Below are positions 1-6,846 of a stretch of DNA of 14,905 nucleotides, piece by piece. The translations under genes were made by a program, and so were the position numbers. Origin of the DNA: an uncultured Peptococcaceae bacterium (GTDB lineage: Bacteria > Bacillota > Peptococcia > Peptococcales > Peptococcaceae); the NCBI GenBank assembly GCA_937922955.1, contig CALAKO010000135.1, positions 1 to 14,905 of the forward strand. Direction: 5' to 3'. The stretch's first letter is position 1, and every line of letters begins with the position of its first letter. The notes under the pieces are model-generated. The model was not told the origin of the DNA. It worked only from the letters and a program-made list of their open reading frames with translations, and searched no databases.

Positions 1-849
1 TTCCTGCTTGACACAGAAGTCCGCGTAAATCAACACCAGCGATTCCACGCTCAATCGCTCTGGCTCTAAATCCCACGTCGAATGGTTGGCCGCTATATGC
101 CCAATGTAATTGATTTGATGACGATTAAACCAGCGGTCCGTGTAATAGTAATGCATATGCGGCACCGCTTCACCAGGCTTACAGCCAAATTTTCCCAAGT
201 CATGACCAGCAGCAGCGCCACTCACCAAAGCCAGATCAATGGGCACGCCAACATCATACAAGGCACGCGCCACAAACATGGACACATAGTGCACACCAGC
301 CACATGTTCCAATGTTTTAAAAGACGTTGCTTCCATATTCAGGCGAAACAGCTCATACACATAGTCCTCGCGCCACGCCTTGAGAAACAGAGCGTACTCA
401 CTGCGCGACTCAAACCGCTCGTATTCCTCCGCCTCGAGCAATTCAAAATCCATAAATTTCTCTGGCGGCAGCACCTTCCGCTCCTCATCCAGGAAAAACT
501 GCAGCACCGTCAAATAAAAATATGCTGCTGCATGGTAGGGCTGAAAGCGTTCCTGGGCTTCCTCGTCCGGATAAAGCACCGCACAGCCAAACTGATAGAT
601 AAACGGCAGCCAGCCCTCTTCAGGTGTTTCACTGATTTCCGCCATCGGTTCCTGACAAAACGCCAACACCTCAGCGCACGTTAAACGCTCACGGATCGGA
701 AATCGTTTCGCAATAATCTGCTCCCAATACTCGCGCCCGGCAATGTCGCGCACGCGCTGTGCAGAAAGGCCTGTCTTATCCAAAAACCGCTGGCTCGCAA
801 GAATGTTCACCAGCTCTGCTGCCAACATTTTTATTTTTTTCGCTTTCAT
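1..849 (-). CDS. HD-domain protein, C-terminus cut by window edge
   Basis: The minus strand is open from an ATG at 849 to base 1 (283 codons, no stop), so the C-terminus lies outside the window. GTGAGGACG precedes the ATG and supplies a GAGG-type ribosome binding site. The N-terminal 170 or so residues are not recognised. From about residue 180 the protein reads as an HD metal-dependent phosphohydrolase fold: His187, the His216-Asp217 pair in the context AAGHDLGKFG, and Asp277 in LIYADF fit the H...HD...D ligand set. HD proteins hydrolyse phosphate esters of nucleotides or RNA; nothing here fixes the substrate, and a further C-terminal domain may exist. No clear promoter is visible in the 104 bases before the flavin reductase terminator. 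Family call is firm, function is unknown. Confidence 0.8.
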   Translation of the reverse strand, partial: MKAKKIKMLAAELVNILASQRFLDKTGLSAQRVRDIAGREYWEQIIAKRFPIRERLTCAEVLAFCQEPMAEISETPEEGWLPFIYQFGCAVLYPDEEAQERFQPYHAAAYFYLTVLQFFLDEERKVLPPEKFMDFELLEAEEYERFESRSEYALFLKAWREDYVYELFRLNMEATSFKTLEHVAGVHYVSMFVARALYDVGVPIDLALVSGAAAGHDLGKFGCKPGEAVPHMHYYYTDRWFNRHQINYIGHIAANHSTWDLEPERLSVESLVLIYADFCVKQE

Positions 850-953
850 CGTCCTCACGCTCCCGCGTTCTGTTGTTTCTTATGATCTGCTCTCATGTTA
901 CCATAATTTTCTGTCAGATAACACCATCCTCCGCAAAAACCCATGTTTTCCAC

Positions 954-993
954 AAAAAAACCGCATTCTCTTACAAACAGCAAGAGAATGCGG
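954..993 (-). terminator. Rho-independent terminator of the flavin reductase gene
   Basis: A perfect 12-bp stem (CCGCATTCTCTT / AAGAGAATGCGG) with a 9-base loop is followed on the minus strand by seven T. It lies 13 bases after the flavin reductase stop codon. Confidence 0.9.
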
Positions 994-1006
994 GGATGGG
1001 TGAGGA

Positions 1007-1513
1007 TTATTTTTCGTCGAAAGCAACAATTTCGCCGATGAAGAAATGATGTGGATCTTCACCGTCGTAGTATGCCTGAACAATGTCGGCTGGGATGCCC
1101 TCTTTTTTGAACGCGTCGCTGTAGAGTTTATGGCAGACGAGCGTAAGGGTCGCTTCTTCAAAGCCGATGGTGCCTTCTGCTTTTTCTACCGGCGTCAGAC
1201 TGGTTGCGGCTAATTTGTCTTCGTCGCGGCCAGAATGGCTGCCGAGATAAGCCAGGTCTTTGCGGCAGGATTCTGGGAAGAAGCTGATGGTGTAATAGTC
1301 GCTCTGTTCCAGATAGCCGAAGGTATGGCGGCTTGGTTTTACATAAACCGTCGCAATCTGACGGCCGTTGCCGCGTGGCGCCCAAATGGTGCCCAGGCTG
1401 CCCCAGCTGATGGTCATGGTGTTGTAATCTTCCGGAGTACCAGCGGTGAGCAGTGCCCAATGATCGTCAAAAAGTTTAAAAATATCCACGTTAAAATCTT
1501 TGATTTTTTCCAT
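1007..1513 (-). CDS. Flavin reductase-like FMN-binding protein
   Basis: This 168-residue protein matches the flavin reductase / flavoredoxin-like family with an FMN-binding split-barrel fold. Recognisable parts are the N-terminal MTISWGSLG segment, which in the family begins the FMN-contacting strand, followed by VYVKPSRHT and YYTISFFPESCRKDLAYLGSHSGRD, all typical of clostridial members. Such proteins bind FMN and pass electrons from NAD(P)H or ferredoxin-type donors to flavin or other acceptors in the cytoplasm; the physiological partner is not known. The start is set by TAGGAGG eight bases upstream of the ATG. The gene is monocistronic, with an extended -10 promoter at 1542 and a terminator at 954-993. 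It is the second flavin-related gene in the window besides ribU, but they are 11 kb apart and not co-regulated by any visible riboswitch. Confidence 0.85.
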   Translation of the reverse strand: MEKIKDFNVDIFKLFDDHWALLTAGTPEDYNTMTISWGSLGTIWAPRGNGRQIATVYVKPSRHTFGYLEQSDYYTISFFPESCRKDLAYLGSHSGRDEDKLAATSLTPVEKAEGTIGFEEATLTLVCHKLYSDAFKKEGIPADIVQAYYDGEDPHHFFIGEIVAFDEK

Positions 1514-1541
1514 GTTCTTGCCTCCTAAAAAGTCTGGTTCT

Positions 1542-1547
1542 ATTATA
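1542..1547 (-). promoter_or_regulatory. Extended -10 promoter of the flavin reductase gene
   Basis: On the minus strand the sequence reads TGCTATAAT: a perfect -10 preceded by the TGn extension, 28 bases before the start codon. No good -35 hexamer is seen at 16-18 bases, which is common with extended -10 promoters. Confidence 0.7.
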
Positions 1548-1599
1548 GCAGATTCGCCTAGGCCCGGTCAGAAAAAATCAACCTTTGCCGCGCAAAATC

Positions 1600-1631
1600 A
1601 CAACGCCATTCTCAACAGAGAACGGCGTTGT
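1600..1631 (-). terminator. Hairpin terminator after the SDR gene
   Basis: Stem ACAACGCC-a-TTCTC / GAGAA-c-GGCGTTGT (13 pairs, one A/C mismatch, 4-base loop) starts 11 bases after the SDR stop codon. On the minus strand it is followed by GATTTTG, a short T run, so termination may be incomplete. It would close the five-gene minus-strand unit. Confidence 0.65.
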
Positions 1632-1642
1632 GTCGTATCTGT

Positions 1643-2398
1643 TTACAAGATCCATCGTTCCATCCGAACAATCCAGCGATGCGGCAGGCATTTGGCGCAG
1701 AGGCGAATGAGTCCGGCGAGACGACTGTTGGTGCTGACGTCGCGGCCACGGCTGGCCGCGCGCATGGCACTTCTAGCAACCGCCTGAGGATCTTCAAAGC
1801 CCAAGCGTTTGATGAGTGTCGGCGCCACACCCGCACGAGCAAAAAAGCCGGTGTTCATCGGGTTCGGGCACACGGCAATAATTTGTACGCCTCGCTTATG
1901 CTGCTCCGCATTGAGTGCCCGTGCAAAGGAAAGCACAAAGGCCTTGGTCGCTGCGTAGACGGCAAAACCTGGCTGCGGCAGGAAAGCCGCCACCGAAGCA
2001 ATTTCGTAGATAACACCGCCGCGCACCATGTAAGGTAAGGCTTGCTGCGTGACCGCCACCAGAGCAGCGCAGTTGAGATCAATCATCCCCGTTTGTTCCT
2101 CAGATGGAATCTCTGTCACACAACCCGTTTTTCCATATCCAGCGGAGTTGACCACCGCCTGAATCTGTGGCCGTTGCTCGGCCAACGCCTTAAACAAGAG
2201 CGCACGCTCCTGTGCCTGCGCCAGATCAACGGCAAACAGCCGCGTCGCCCAAGGCAGTTCGCACGCTGTGCGTTCCAGAACATCGCGGTGACGTGCCACC
2301 AGCCAGACTTCATCGAAATGCACGCCACGATCCTGCCATTCCTGGAGAAAGGCACGCCCCAGGCCAGAGGTAGCACCAGTCACCAAAGCGATTCTCAT
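1643..2398 (-). CDS. Short-chain dehydrogenase/reductase (SDR)
   Basis: A classical SDR of 251 residues: the Rossmann glycine motif TGATSGLGR at about residues 8-16 binds NAD(P), NSAGYG corresponds to the NNAG motif, Ser in EIASVA and the YAATK motif give the catalytic Ser-Tyr-Lys set. The class resembles DltE/YqjQ-like SDRs, cytoplasmic NAD(P)-dependent oxidoreductases of usually unknown substrate. The ATG at 2398 shares one base with the TGA of the HAD gene upstream; a GTG at 2401 (4-base overlap) has slightly better spacing to GGGAG and is an equal alternative. The overlap implies translational coupling with the HAD-membrane gene. The C-terminal part (residues 190-251) is Arg/Cys-rich and not typical of the core fold. 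Confidence 0.85.
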   Translation of the reverse strand: MRIALVTGATSGLGRAFLQEWQDRGVHFDEVWLVARHRDVLERTACELPWATRLFAVDLAQAQERALLFKALAEQRPQIQAVVNSAGYGKTGCVTEIPSEEQTGMIDLNCAALVAVTQQALPYMVRGGVIYEIASVAAFLPQPGFAVYAATKAFVLSFARALNAEQHKRGVQIIAVCPNPMNTGFFARAGVAPTLIKRLGFEDPQAVARSAMRAASRGRDVSTNSRLAGLIRLCAKCLPHRWIVRMERWIL

Positions 2399-3417
2399 CA
2401 CTCGTCACTCCCGTTATCTTTCAAATGTTGGGTCGCCTGCATTTGCGCAATTTCCTTGCGGAACAAAAGCTGTGTGCCCTTATAGAGCAACGGCAAGCCA
2501 GCTGCTGTCGCCACTCCCAGCGCCAGCACCGGCGCAGCAACCAATGAAAGCACGACGCCAACAATGGCCACAGTCGCCACACCCAGCGGCAGTGAAAGAA
2601 CCGCAAAGGATTTCGTCACACAAGCCAAGAGAGGGTTTCTCTTGCCAGCCATCGCCAAAGCCGCTGTGATGGAAAGGCTGTTAAGTGCGAAAAGAACACC
2701 AAACGTTTTGTCGGCTGGCCATTTCTTCTTACGCACCACCACTTTTGCCGCATGGCCCGCCGTCAAAAGATTGACCGCGCCTGCAGCAATCGTCAAGAGG
2801 GCCTCACGTTTGTTAAAAAGAGTGAAAAAGCCCTGCATGCCCTTCTGTTTTGGCGCCTCCCAAGCACTCAGCGTGCCATTTTTAAGCACGATGTGGGCTT
2901 GCTTGCCCAATTCAGCAATCGGGGTATCACTGAGCGAATCGGAATACACTTGCTCCACCTCCGTCGGATCATAGCCGGCTTCCAAAAAACGACGCACTTT
3001 TTCTGCGCCATAGCAGTTTTCGCTCAAAAAATGACCGGTGTACTTGTTGACCTCACTGGCAATCACATGCGTCAATCCCAAACGTCGGCACAATGGCTCC
3101 ACAATGAAGGCCGGTGACGCGGAAATCACCACGTCATCCTGACGCGCCTGCCGTGGATAGTACCGCATGATGCGCCCTTCGTGCGTGTCCCAAAAAGCTT
3201 CGATAGCATCGTCAATGTTCGGCACTGCCGCAAACATGCTGAAGTAGCGTTCTTTGAACGTCGTCTTATCAATCTTCCCAGCCATGTAAGAAGCAACCGC
3301 CGCCAGCTGACGCGGCAGATAGCGCCATGTGCTCGGATAATGTCTGTAGCAATAGAGAATAAAATCGCGTGTGCTGTCGCCGTCATAGATGGTTTCATCG
3401 AAATCGTATAAATTCAT
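2398..3417 (-). CDS. HAD-IB phosphatase with C-terminal membrane domain
   Basis: A 339-residue protein. Residues 1-190 or so are an HAD-superfamily phosphatase of the SerB/IB type: motif I is DFDETIYDGDST with Asp5 and Asp7, motif II contains the Ser of VISASPAF, and VEQVYSDSLSDTPI supplies the acidic motif. Residues about 200-320 are hydrophobic with three or four candidate membrane segments, ending in a short basic/polar tail. A soluble phosphatase attached to a membrane tail suggests a lipid-linked or membrane-proximal phosphomonoester substrate (inference). The ATG at 3417 is preferred because AAGGAG is 7 bases upstream; an ATG at 3423 sits almost on the ribosome binding site. It begins 2 bases after the rsuA-like stop and overlaps the SDR start, so the three genes are probably co-translated. 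Confidence 0.8.
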   Translation of the reverse strand: MNLYDFDETIYDGDSTRDFILYCYRHYPSTWRYLPRQLAAVASYMAGKIDKTTFKERYFSMFAAVPNIDDAIEAFWDTHEGRIMRYYPRQARQDDVVISASPAFIVEPLCRRLGLTHVIASEVNKYTGHFLSENCYGAEKVRRFLEAGYDPTEVEQVYSDSLSDTPIAELGKQAHIVLKNGTLSAWEAPKQKGMQGFFTLFNKREALLTIAAGAVNLLTAGHAAKVVVRKKKWPADKTFGVLFALNSLSITAALAMAGKRNPLLACVTKSFAVLSLPLGVATVAIVGVVLSLVAAPVLALGVATAAGLPLLYKGTQLLFRKEIAQMQATQHLKDNGSDE

Positions 3418-3419
3418 AA

Positions 3420-4136
3420 TCATTCTCCTTCCTTTTGCAAACCCTGCTGCTCCAACAATGCCACTTCGTCAACCTCTAATAGGCGCCAATCACCAGGAGC
3501 CAATTGCTCGTCCAGTGTCAGTCCGCCAAACTGCACACGATGCAGCGCCGTGACAACGCCGCCCAATTCATGCAGCATGCGCTTGACCTGATGAAACTTG
3601 CCTTCCCGCAAGTGTAACCGGCAACGTCCTGGAGCGAGAAGTTCCAGCTCCGCCGGAGCACTCGTAAAATCGCCAAGATCAATGCCCGCCGCACAACGTT
3701 CCGCAGCATCGTCGACCAGCGTTTCTTCGTAAGTCACTTCGTACACTTTTTCCACATGCCGCTTCGGACTCAAGAGACGATGCGCCAGCGCCCCATCGTT
3801 GGTCAACAAAAGCAATCCCGTCGTATCTTTATCCAAGCGGCCCACCGGCGCCACTCGCATATGCATAAACCGTTCCGGCACCAGATCCATCACCGTTTCC
3901 TGATGAGCATCCTGCGTAGCTGTGATGACACCAGCTGGCTTGTTCAGCATCAACCACACCGTCGGCGCGTACACAAGCGGCTCCCCATCAATGGCCACAG
4001 CGCTGTCCGCCGATACTTGAACAGATCCTTTCTTCACCCGCGCATCATCCACCGTCACCACTTGGCGCCTGAGCAGCTGTTCAATGTCGCGGCGGCTGCC
4101 ATAGCCCAGATCGTGCAGATATTTGTCCAGCCGCAT
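3420..4136 (-). CDS. rsuA: 16S rRNA pseudouridine synthase, RsuA family
   Basis: A 238-residue RsuA-type pseudouridine synthase. Residues 1-60 are an S4 RNA-binding domain (MRLDKYLHDLGYGSRRD). The catalytic domain follows, with the GRLDKDTTG motif; its Asp falls at residue 102, the position I recall for the nucleophile of E. coli RsuA. LLTNDG and the KFHQVKRM motif are also typical. In E. coli RsuA isomerises U516 of 16S rRNA during small-subunit maturation; a paralogue with a different U cannot be excluded by reading. The ATG at 4136 was chosen because AGGAGG lies 7 bases upstream; the ATG at 4142 is too close to it. A hairpin just upstream may partly separate it from the CBS gene, while it is tightly linked to the HAD gene downstream. 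Confidence 0.88.
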   Translation of the reverse strand: MRLDKYLHDLGYGSRRDIEQLLRRQVVTVDDARVKKGSVQVSADSAVAIDGEPLVYAPTVWLMLNKPAGVITATQDAHQETVMDLVPERFMHMRVAPVGRLDKDTTGLLLLTNDGALAHRLLSPKRHVEKVYEVTYEETLVDDAAERCAAGIDLGDFTSAPAELELLAPGRCRLHLREGKFHQVKRMLHELGGVVTALHRVQFGGLTLDEQLAPGDWRLLEVDEVALLEQQGLQKEGE

Positions 4137-4160
4137 CCTCATCCCTCCTGATACAAAAGA

Positions 4161-4180
4161 TGGGAGCACCTTGGCTCCCA
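4161..4180 (-). terminator. Possible attenuating hairpin between CBS gene and rsuA
   Basis: A perfect 7-bp stem (TGGGAGC / GCTCCCA, 6-base loop) lies 9 bases past the CBS gene stop. On the minus strand it is followed by TCTTTTGT, a broken T run, and then directly by the rsuA ribosome binding site. It could terminate part of the transcripts or act as an mRNA-processing or stability element. Confidence 0.5.
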
Positions 4181-4189
4181 CCACTTATG

Positions 4190-5470
4190 TTATTCTTCTT
4201 CTGTGTCTTTCGGCTGATCCAAAACAACACGCACTTTTTCAATATGACGCTTCTCGACTTCAATCACCGTAATCGTGAATGGCGGGAACGACACCACTTC
4301 GCCCGGGCTGGCAAGATGATCCAGCAAATCAACCACCCATCCGCCAAGGGACGAGGCTGCAATATCGTCCTCATAGTCGTCAAAATCAAATCCAAAGAAT
4401 TCAAAGAAATCATCGATGTCCATGTTTGCATCCGCAATAAAAACCGATGGCTCAATGGCTCGAATCGGCTGTTCGGCCACTTCATCGTGCTCATCCCAAA
4501 TGTCACCGACCAATTCTTCGATGATGTCTTCCAATGTTACGATGCCGGCCGTGCCACCGTATTCATCGATGACCACTGCCATGTGCGACTGATTTTTCTG
4601 CAGCGTCAAAAGTAAACTCGAGGCCTTCGACTGAATAAAGACCACGCTCACAGGCTGCACCAGCGGCACATAGTCACTCAGTTCACCATCCAGCATGGCA
4701 TTGAAGACATCCTTCAAATGCAGAATACCGATGATGTTGTCAATGCTGTCATGATACACCGGCAGCCGAGAATACCCCGTGTTGGAAAAAACATCCAACA
4801 CCTCTCGCACGTCCATTTCATCATCAATCGATACCACGCGTACACGCGGGCGCAAAATGTCCTTGACGAGCAGCTCTTCGAAATTAATCGCTGAGCGAAT
4901 CAGATCGCTTTCCCGCGCCTCCATTTCGCCGCCACTCTCTGCTTCGTCAAGCATGCTCAAAAGCTCATCTTCAACATACTCTTCTTCATCGTCTTCACGG
5001 CTGGCACGCTCGATGATAATGTGTCCGCTGCCAAAAATAAAAGTCAGCGGCCGCAGCAGCACCATCAACACTTTCAATGGCTTTGCCACGCGGCAGAACA
5101 CACGATTCTCATAACGCTGAGCAATCATTCGCGGCAACAGCTCACCAATGATCAGAACGGCCAAAAACAGCACAACAATTCCAATCAAGATGCCGTGATC
5201 CGAATAGTAATACATGATGAACAACGTTCCAAGCATAATCGCTGCCAAATTCACAATGGTGTCCCCAATGTTAATGGTTGTCAGCACGCGATTGGTGTCA
5301 TCCAACATGCTCAGAGCCACGGTCGCTGAACGATTATCTTCATCTTCCGACCAATGGCGCAATGTTACCGGACTGGCGAGCAAAAACGACATTTCCGCCA
5401 GAGAAAAAAACGCAGAACATAAGATCAGCGCCAATATTCCCAGACTATACGCAGCATATATCATGCTCAT
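4190..5470 (-). CDS. CNNM/DUF21-CBS-CorC_HlyC membrane protein (hemolysin-related)
   Basis: A 426-residue protein with the standard three-part architecture. Residues 1-180 are a CNNM (DUF21) transmembrane domain with about three or four hydrophobic segments and the family's SLAEMSFL and NIGDTIVNLAA stretches. Residues about 200-325 are a CBS pair (DILRPRVRVVSIDDEMD; GYSRLPVYHDSIDNIIGILHLKD), usually a nucleotide-sensing module. After the typical EYGGTAGIVTLEDIIEELVGDI segment, a C-terminal CorC_HlyC domain covers about residues 345-420. Relatives (CorC, YhdP/MpfA, CNNM) act in magnesium or cobalt efflux; the old name hemolysin C is historical. GGAGG precedes the ATG by 4 bases. The gene starts 20 bases after the Rrf2 regulator stop, implying co-transcription. 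The acidic loop DEDEEE-like cluster near residue 170 is notable but not unusual. Confidence 0.88.
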   Translation of the reverse strand: MSMIYAAYSLGILALILCSAFFSLAEMSFLLASPVTLRHWSEDEDNRSATVALSMLDDTNRVLTTINIGDTIVNLAAIMLGTLFIMYYYSDHGILIGIVVLFLAVLIIGELLPRMIAQRYENRVFCRVAKPLKVLMVLLRPLTFIFGSGHIIIERASREDDEEEYVEDELLSMLDEAESGGEMEARESDLIRSAINFEELLVKDILRPRVRVVSIDDEMDVREVLDVFSNTGYSRLPVYHDSIDNIIGILHLKDVFNAMLDGELSDYVPLVQPVSVVFIQSKASSLLLTLQKNQSHMAVVIDEYGGTAGIVTLEDIIEELVGDIWDEHDEVAEQPIRAIEPSVFIADANMDIDDFFEFFGFDFDDYEDDIAASSLGGWVVDLLDHLASPGEVVSFPPFTITVIEVEKRHIEKVRVVLDQPKDTEEE

Positions 5471-5490
5471 CCATCCTCCGTTTCAATCGC

Positions 5491-5943
5491 TCAGCCACGA
5501 CGTCCCTGCGTCAGGGGACACGTTTCATGAGAGCGGTGGTCATCGCTCAAAAGATCCTGCAAACTGATATTGTTCAGATAATCACCAATCAGCTCGTCCA
5601 AACGCTCCCACACCGGCAAGGTTTGACAAACGTCACGATTTGGACAGGAGTTCTCCTCACCCTCCAGACAGGCCACCGGTGCCAGCGACCCTTCCATCGT
5701 GCGAATGATCTCGCCAACGCTGACTTCTTCTGGCGCACACGCCAGCTGATAGCCGCCATTATTGCCACGAAAACTTGTGACATATCCAGCTTTGAGCAGA
5801 GGTGTCATGATCTGCTCAAGATATTTGATGGTAATATTCTGCCGCTGAGAAATCTCGCGCAGCGGAATATGTTTATCCACACTATACGTTGCCAAGTCAA
5901 GCATCACACGCAACCCATAGCGCCCCTTTGTTGAAATTTTCAC
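5491..5943 (-). CDS. Rrf2-family regulator with Fe-S cysteines (IscR type)
   Basis: A 150-residue Rrf2 transcription factor. The N-terminal winged helix begins KISTKGRYGLRVMLDLA, with the recognition region QRQNITIKYLEQI and the wing SFRGNNGGYQLA, all family hallmarks. Three cysteines at 92, 100 and 106 (in PVACLEG, NSCPN, DVCQTLPVW) correspond to the cluster-binding cysteines of IscR-like proteins, so a [2Fe-2S] cluster is likely and the protein may sense iron-sulfur or redox state. The start is ambiguous: GTG at 5943 gives the canonical MKIST start and has GGGG 8 bases upstream; ATG 5949 and GTG 5952 are closer to the ribosome binding site. It heads the minus-strand unit. No iscS or iscU follows, which is unusual for IscR-type members. 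Confidence 0.87.
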   Translation of the reverse strand: MKISTKGRYGLRVMLDLATYSVDKHIPLREISQRQNITIKYLEQIMTPLLKAGYVTSFRGNNGGYQLACAPEEVSVGEIIRTMEGSLAPVACLEGEENSCPNRDVCQTLPVWERLDELIGDYLNNISLQDLLSDDHRSHETCPLTQGRRG

Positions 5944-5975
5944 GGTCATCACCCCTGAATAAACATCTTTACTAC

Positions 5976-5996
5976 ATTATAGCATATCACCATGCT
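5976..5996 (-). promoter_or_regulatory. Extended -10 promoter overlapped by an inverted repeat
   Basis: On the minus strand TGCTATAAT (5976-5984) is a perfect extended -10, about 30 bases before the Rrf2 start. The inverted repeat AGCAT-N6-ATGCT (5981-5996) covers the upstream edge of the -10, where a bound repressor would block polymerase. Autoregulation by the Rrf2 protein is an inference; the repeat does not match an operator I know. Confidence 0.6.
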
Positions 5997-6180
5997 AAAT
6001 GGTTACCTATTCCTTTTGCCATGTAGGAATAATACCCTTAAAAAAATCCAACACTGGCTATAAAATTCCATTATTCACAAAACGCTCGCACATCGTATTA
6101 AAAATTTCTTGCTCACCACTCTCCGATTTTTCAACAACGGCCAGCGGCAGATCCCCTTCTTATTTTGTAAAGCCTCGCGC

Positions 6181-6209
6181 TTGCGCCAACTCTCACCATT
6201 CGTTATAAT
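6181..6209 (+). promoter_or_regulatory. Promoter of the Csx20-like gene
   Basis: TTGCGC (6181-6186) and TATAAT (6204-6209) are separated by exactly 17 bases. The ATG at 6241 is 31 bases beyond the -10, with AAAAGGAG 8 bases upstream of it. Confidence 0.75.
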
Positions 6210-6240
6210 GAAGATATTGTGACGAAAAGGAGTGTCTACC

Positions 6241-6564
6241 ATGAGTGGTAAAGCATTTTTATTGACCCAACGCCGTCTGACCGACGATCACTATTTGGCC
6301 ATTGCCCTGCGTGAAGCACGCGATATGCATAAACCGCCAATTACTATGACCAGTTTCTGGAAACACGCCGATGCTTACGAATCCATTGATAAGCCGATTC
6401 ATGACATTTTCACCTGGCTGGATAACGCTGCTGAAATTGGCGACTATGTTGTGCTTGAAGGCGACGAACGCTGTGTCAAACAAGTCGCCAGCTACGCCAA
6501 AGAACATCGCCTGGTGCCCGTACAGGCTGTTTGGGAACCAGAAGCTGCCATCCGCGATCTCTAA
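6241..6564 (+). CDS. Small Csx20-like protein, no CRISPR context
   Basis: A 107-residue soluble protein without signal peptide or membrane segment. The ATG at 6241 has AAAAGGAG 8 bases upstream; a GTG at 6232 overlaps that site and is rejected. From memory, the order of features parallels the CRISPR-associated Csx20 family: a hydrophobic strand followed by a Leu-Thr helix (AFLLTQRRLTDDH), a central aromatic segment, PIHDIFTWL, GDYVVLEGD, and a closing helix-strand (SYAKEHRLVPVQAV). In Csx20 the corresponding GDYVLVQGD and GLVPIYAT segments are conserved. The function of Csx20 is itself unclear. No cas gene or repeat array lies in the window, so a CRISPR role is not supported here. It has its own promoter and no clear terminator before the tRNA promoter. 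The family resemblance needs a profile search; the gene call itself is firm. Confidence 0.75.
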   Translation: MSGKAFLLTQRRLTDDHYLAIALREARDMHKPPITMTSFWKHADAYESIDKPIHDIFTWLDNAAEIGDYVVLEGDERCVKQVASYAKEHRLVPVQAVWEPEAAIRDL

Positions 6565-6611
6565 TCACAACCATTTTCTTTAATATTTTGTAAAAGCTTG
6601 ATAAATTTTTG

Positions 6612-6640
6612 TTGACAACTCACGTTTGGATCGCTATAAT
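6612..6640 (+). promoter_or_regulatory. Consensus promoter of tRNA-Lys
   Basis: TTGACA (6612-6617) and TATAAT (6635-6640) are both perfect, with a 17-base spacer, 20 bases before the tRNA. This is the strongest promoter in the window, as expected for a stable RNA. Confidence 0.93.
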
Positions 6641-6660
6641 AAATACTGCAGTTGCGAAAT

Positions 6661-6733
6661 GGACCGTTAGCTCAGCTGGTAGAGCACGCGACTCTTAATC
6701 GTGTTGTCCAGGGTTCGATCCCCTGACGGTCCA
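6661..6733 (+). tRNA. tRNA-Lys (anticodon CUU)
   Basis: A complete cloverleaf of 73 bases. Acceptor GGACCGT pairs with ACGGTCC, the D arm reads GCTCAGCTGGTAGAGC, and the anticodon arm CGCGA / TCGTG encloses loop CTCTTAA, giving anticodon CTT for lysine. The T arm contains GGTTCGATCC. The discriminator base is A and the CCA end is not encoded. It is a single tRNA gene with its own promoter and terminator. Confidence 0.96.
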
Positions 6734-6739
6734 TGCCTA

Positions 6740-6769
6740 GCACGAAGGACTTGTCCTTCGTGCTTTTTT
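6740..6769 (+). terminator. Terminator of tRNA-Lys
   Basis: A perfect 11-bp inverted repeat (GCACGAAGGAC / GTCCTTCGTGC) with a minimal loop is followed by six T. It starts 6 bases after the tRNA. Confidence 0.95.
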
Positions 6770-6776
6770 GTTGCCA

Positions 6777-6806
6777 TTGATTTTTACACAACTCCATGTC
6801 TATAAT
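6777..6806 (+). promoter_or_regulatory. Promoter of the alarmone synthetase gene
   Basis: TTGATT (6777-6782) and TATAAT (6801-6806) with an 18-base spacer. Transcription should start near 6813, so the in-frame ATG at 6796 lies inside the promoter and cannot be the start codon. Confidence 0.75.
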
Positions 6807-6813
6807 AAAAGGA

Positions 6814-6846
6814 GGACGCTCGCTGCAAATTCAGCGACCAGCGTCC
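6814..6846 (+). other. 5'-terminal leader hairpin of the relQ-like mRNA
   Basis: GGACGCT (6814-6820) pairs with AGCGTCC (6840-6846), and inside it CGCTG pairs with CAGCG around loop CAAATT, leaving a 3-base bulge: 12 pairs in all. The hairpin begins at or within a base or two of the expected transcript start. TTTTT follows 5 bases later, too far for a standard terminator. A second small hairpin TCAG / CTGA (6855-6868) touches the ribosome binding site GAGGAGG. Confidence 0.6.

Noticed and set aside
82..684. 200-codon open frame on the plus strand
   Set aside because: It is the antisense shadow of the HD-domain gene, which has a ribosome binding site and conserved metal ligands; the plus-strand product shows no recognisable motif.
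5999..6208. 69-codon plus-strand open frame in the divergent spacer
   Set aside because: No ribosome binding site, no recognisable features, and it runs across the promoter of the Csx20-like gene.
6241..6564. CRISPR locus suggested by the Csx20-like protein
   Set aside because: No direct-repeat array and no cas1, cas2, cas10 or other cas gene can be seen in the window.
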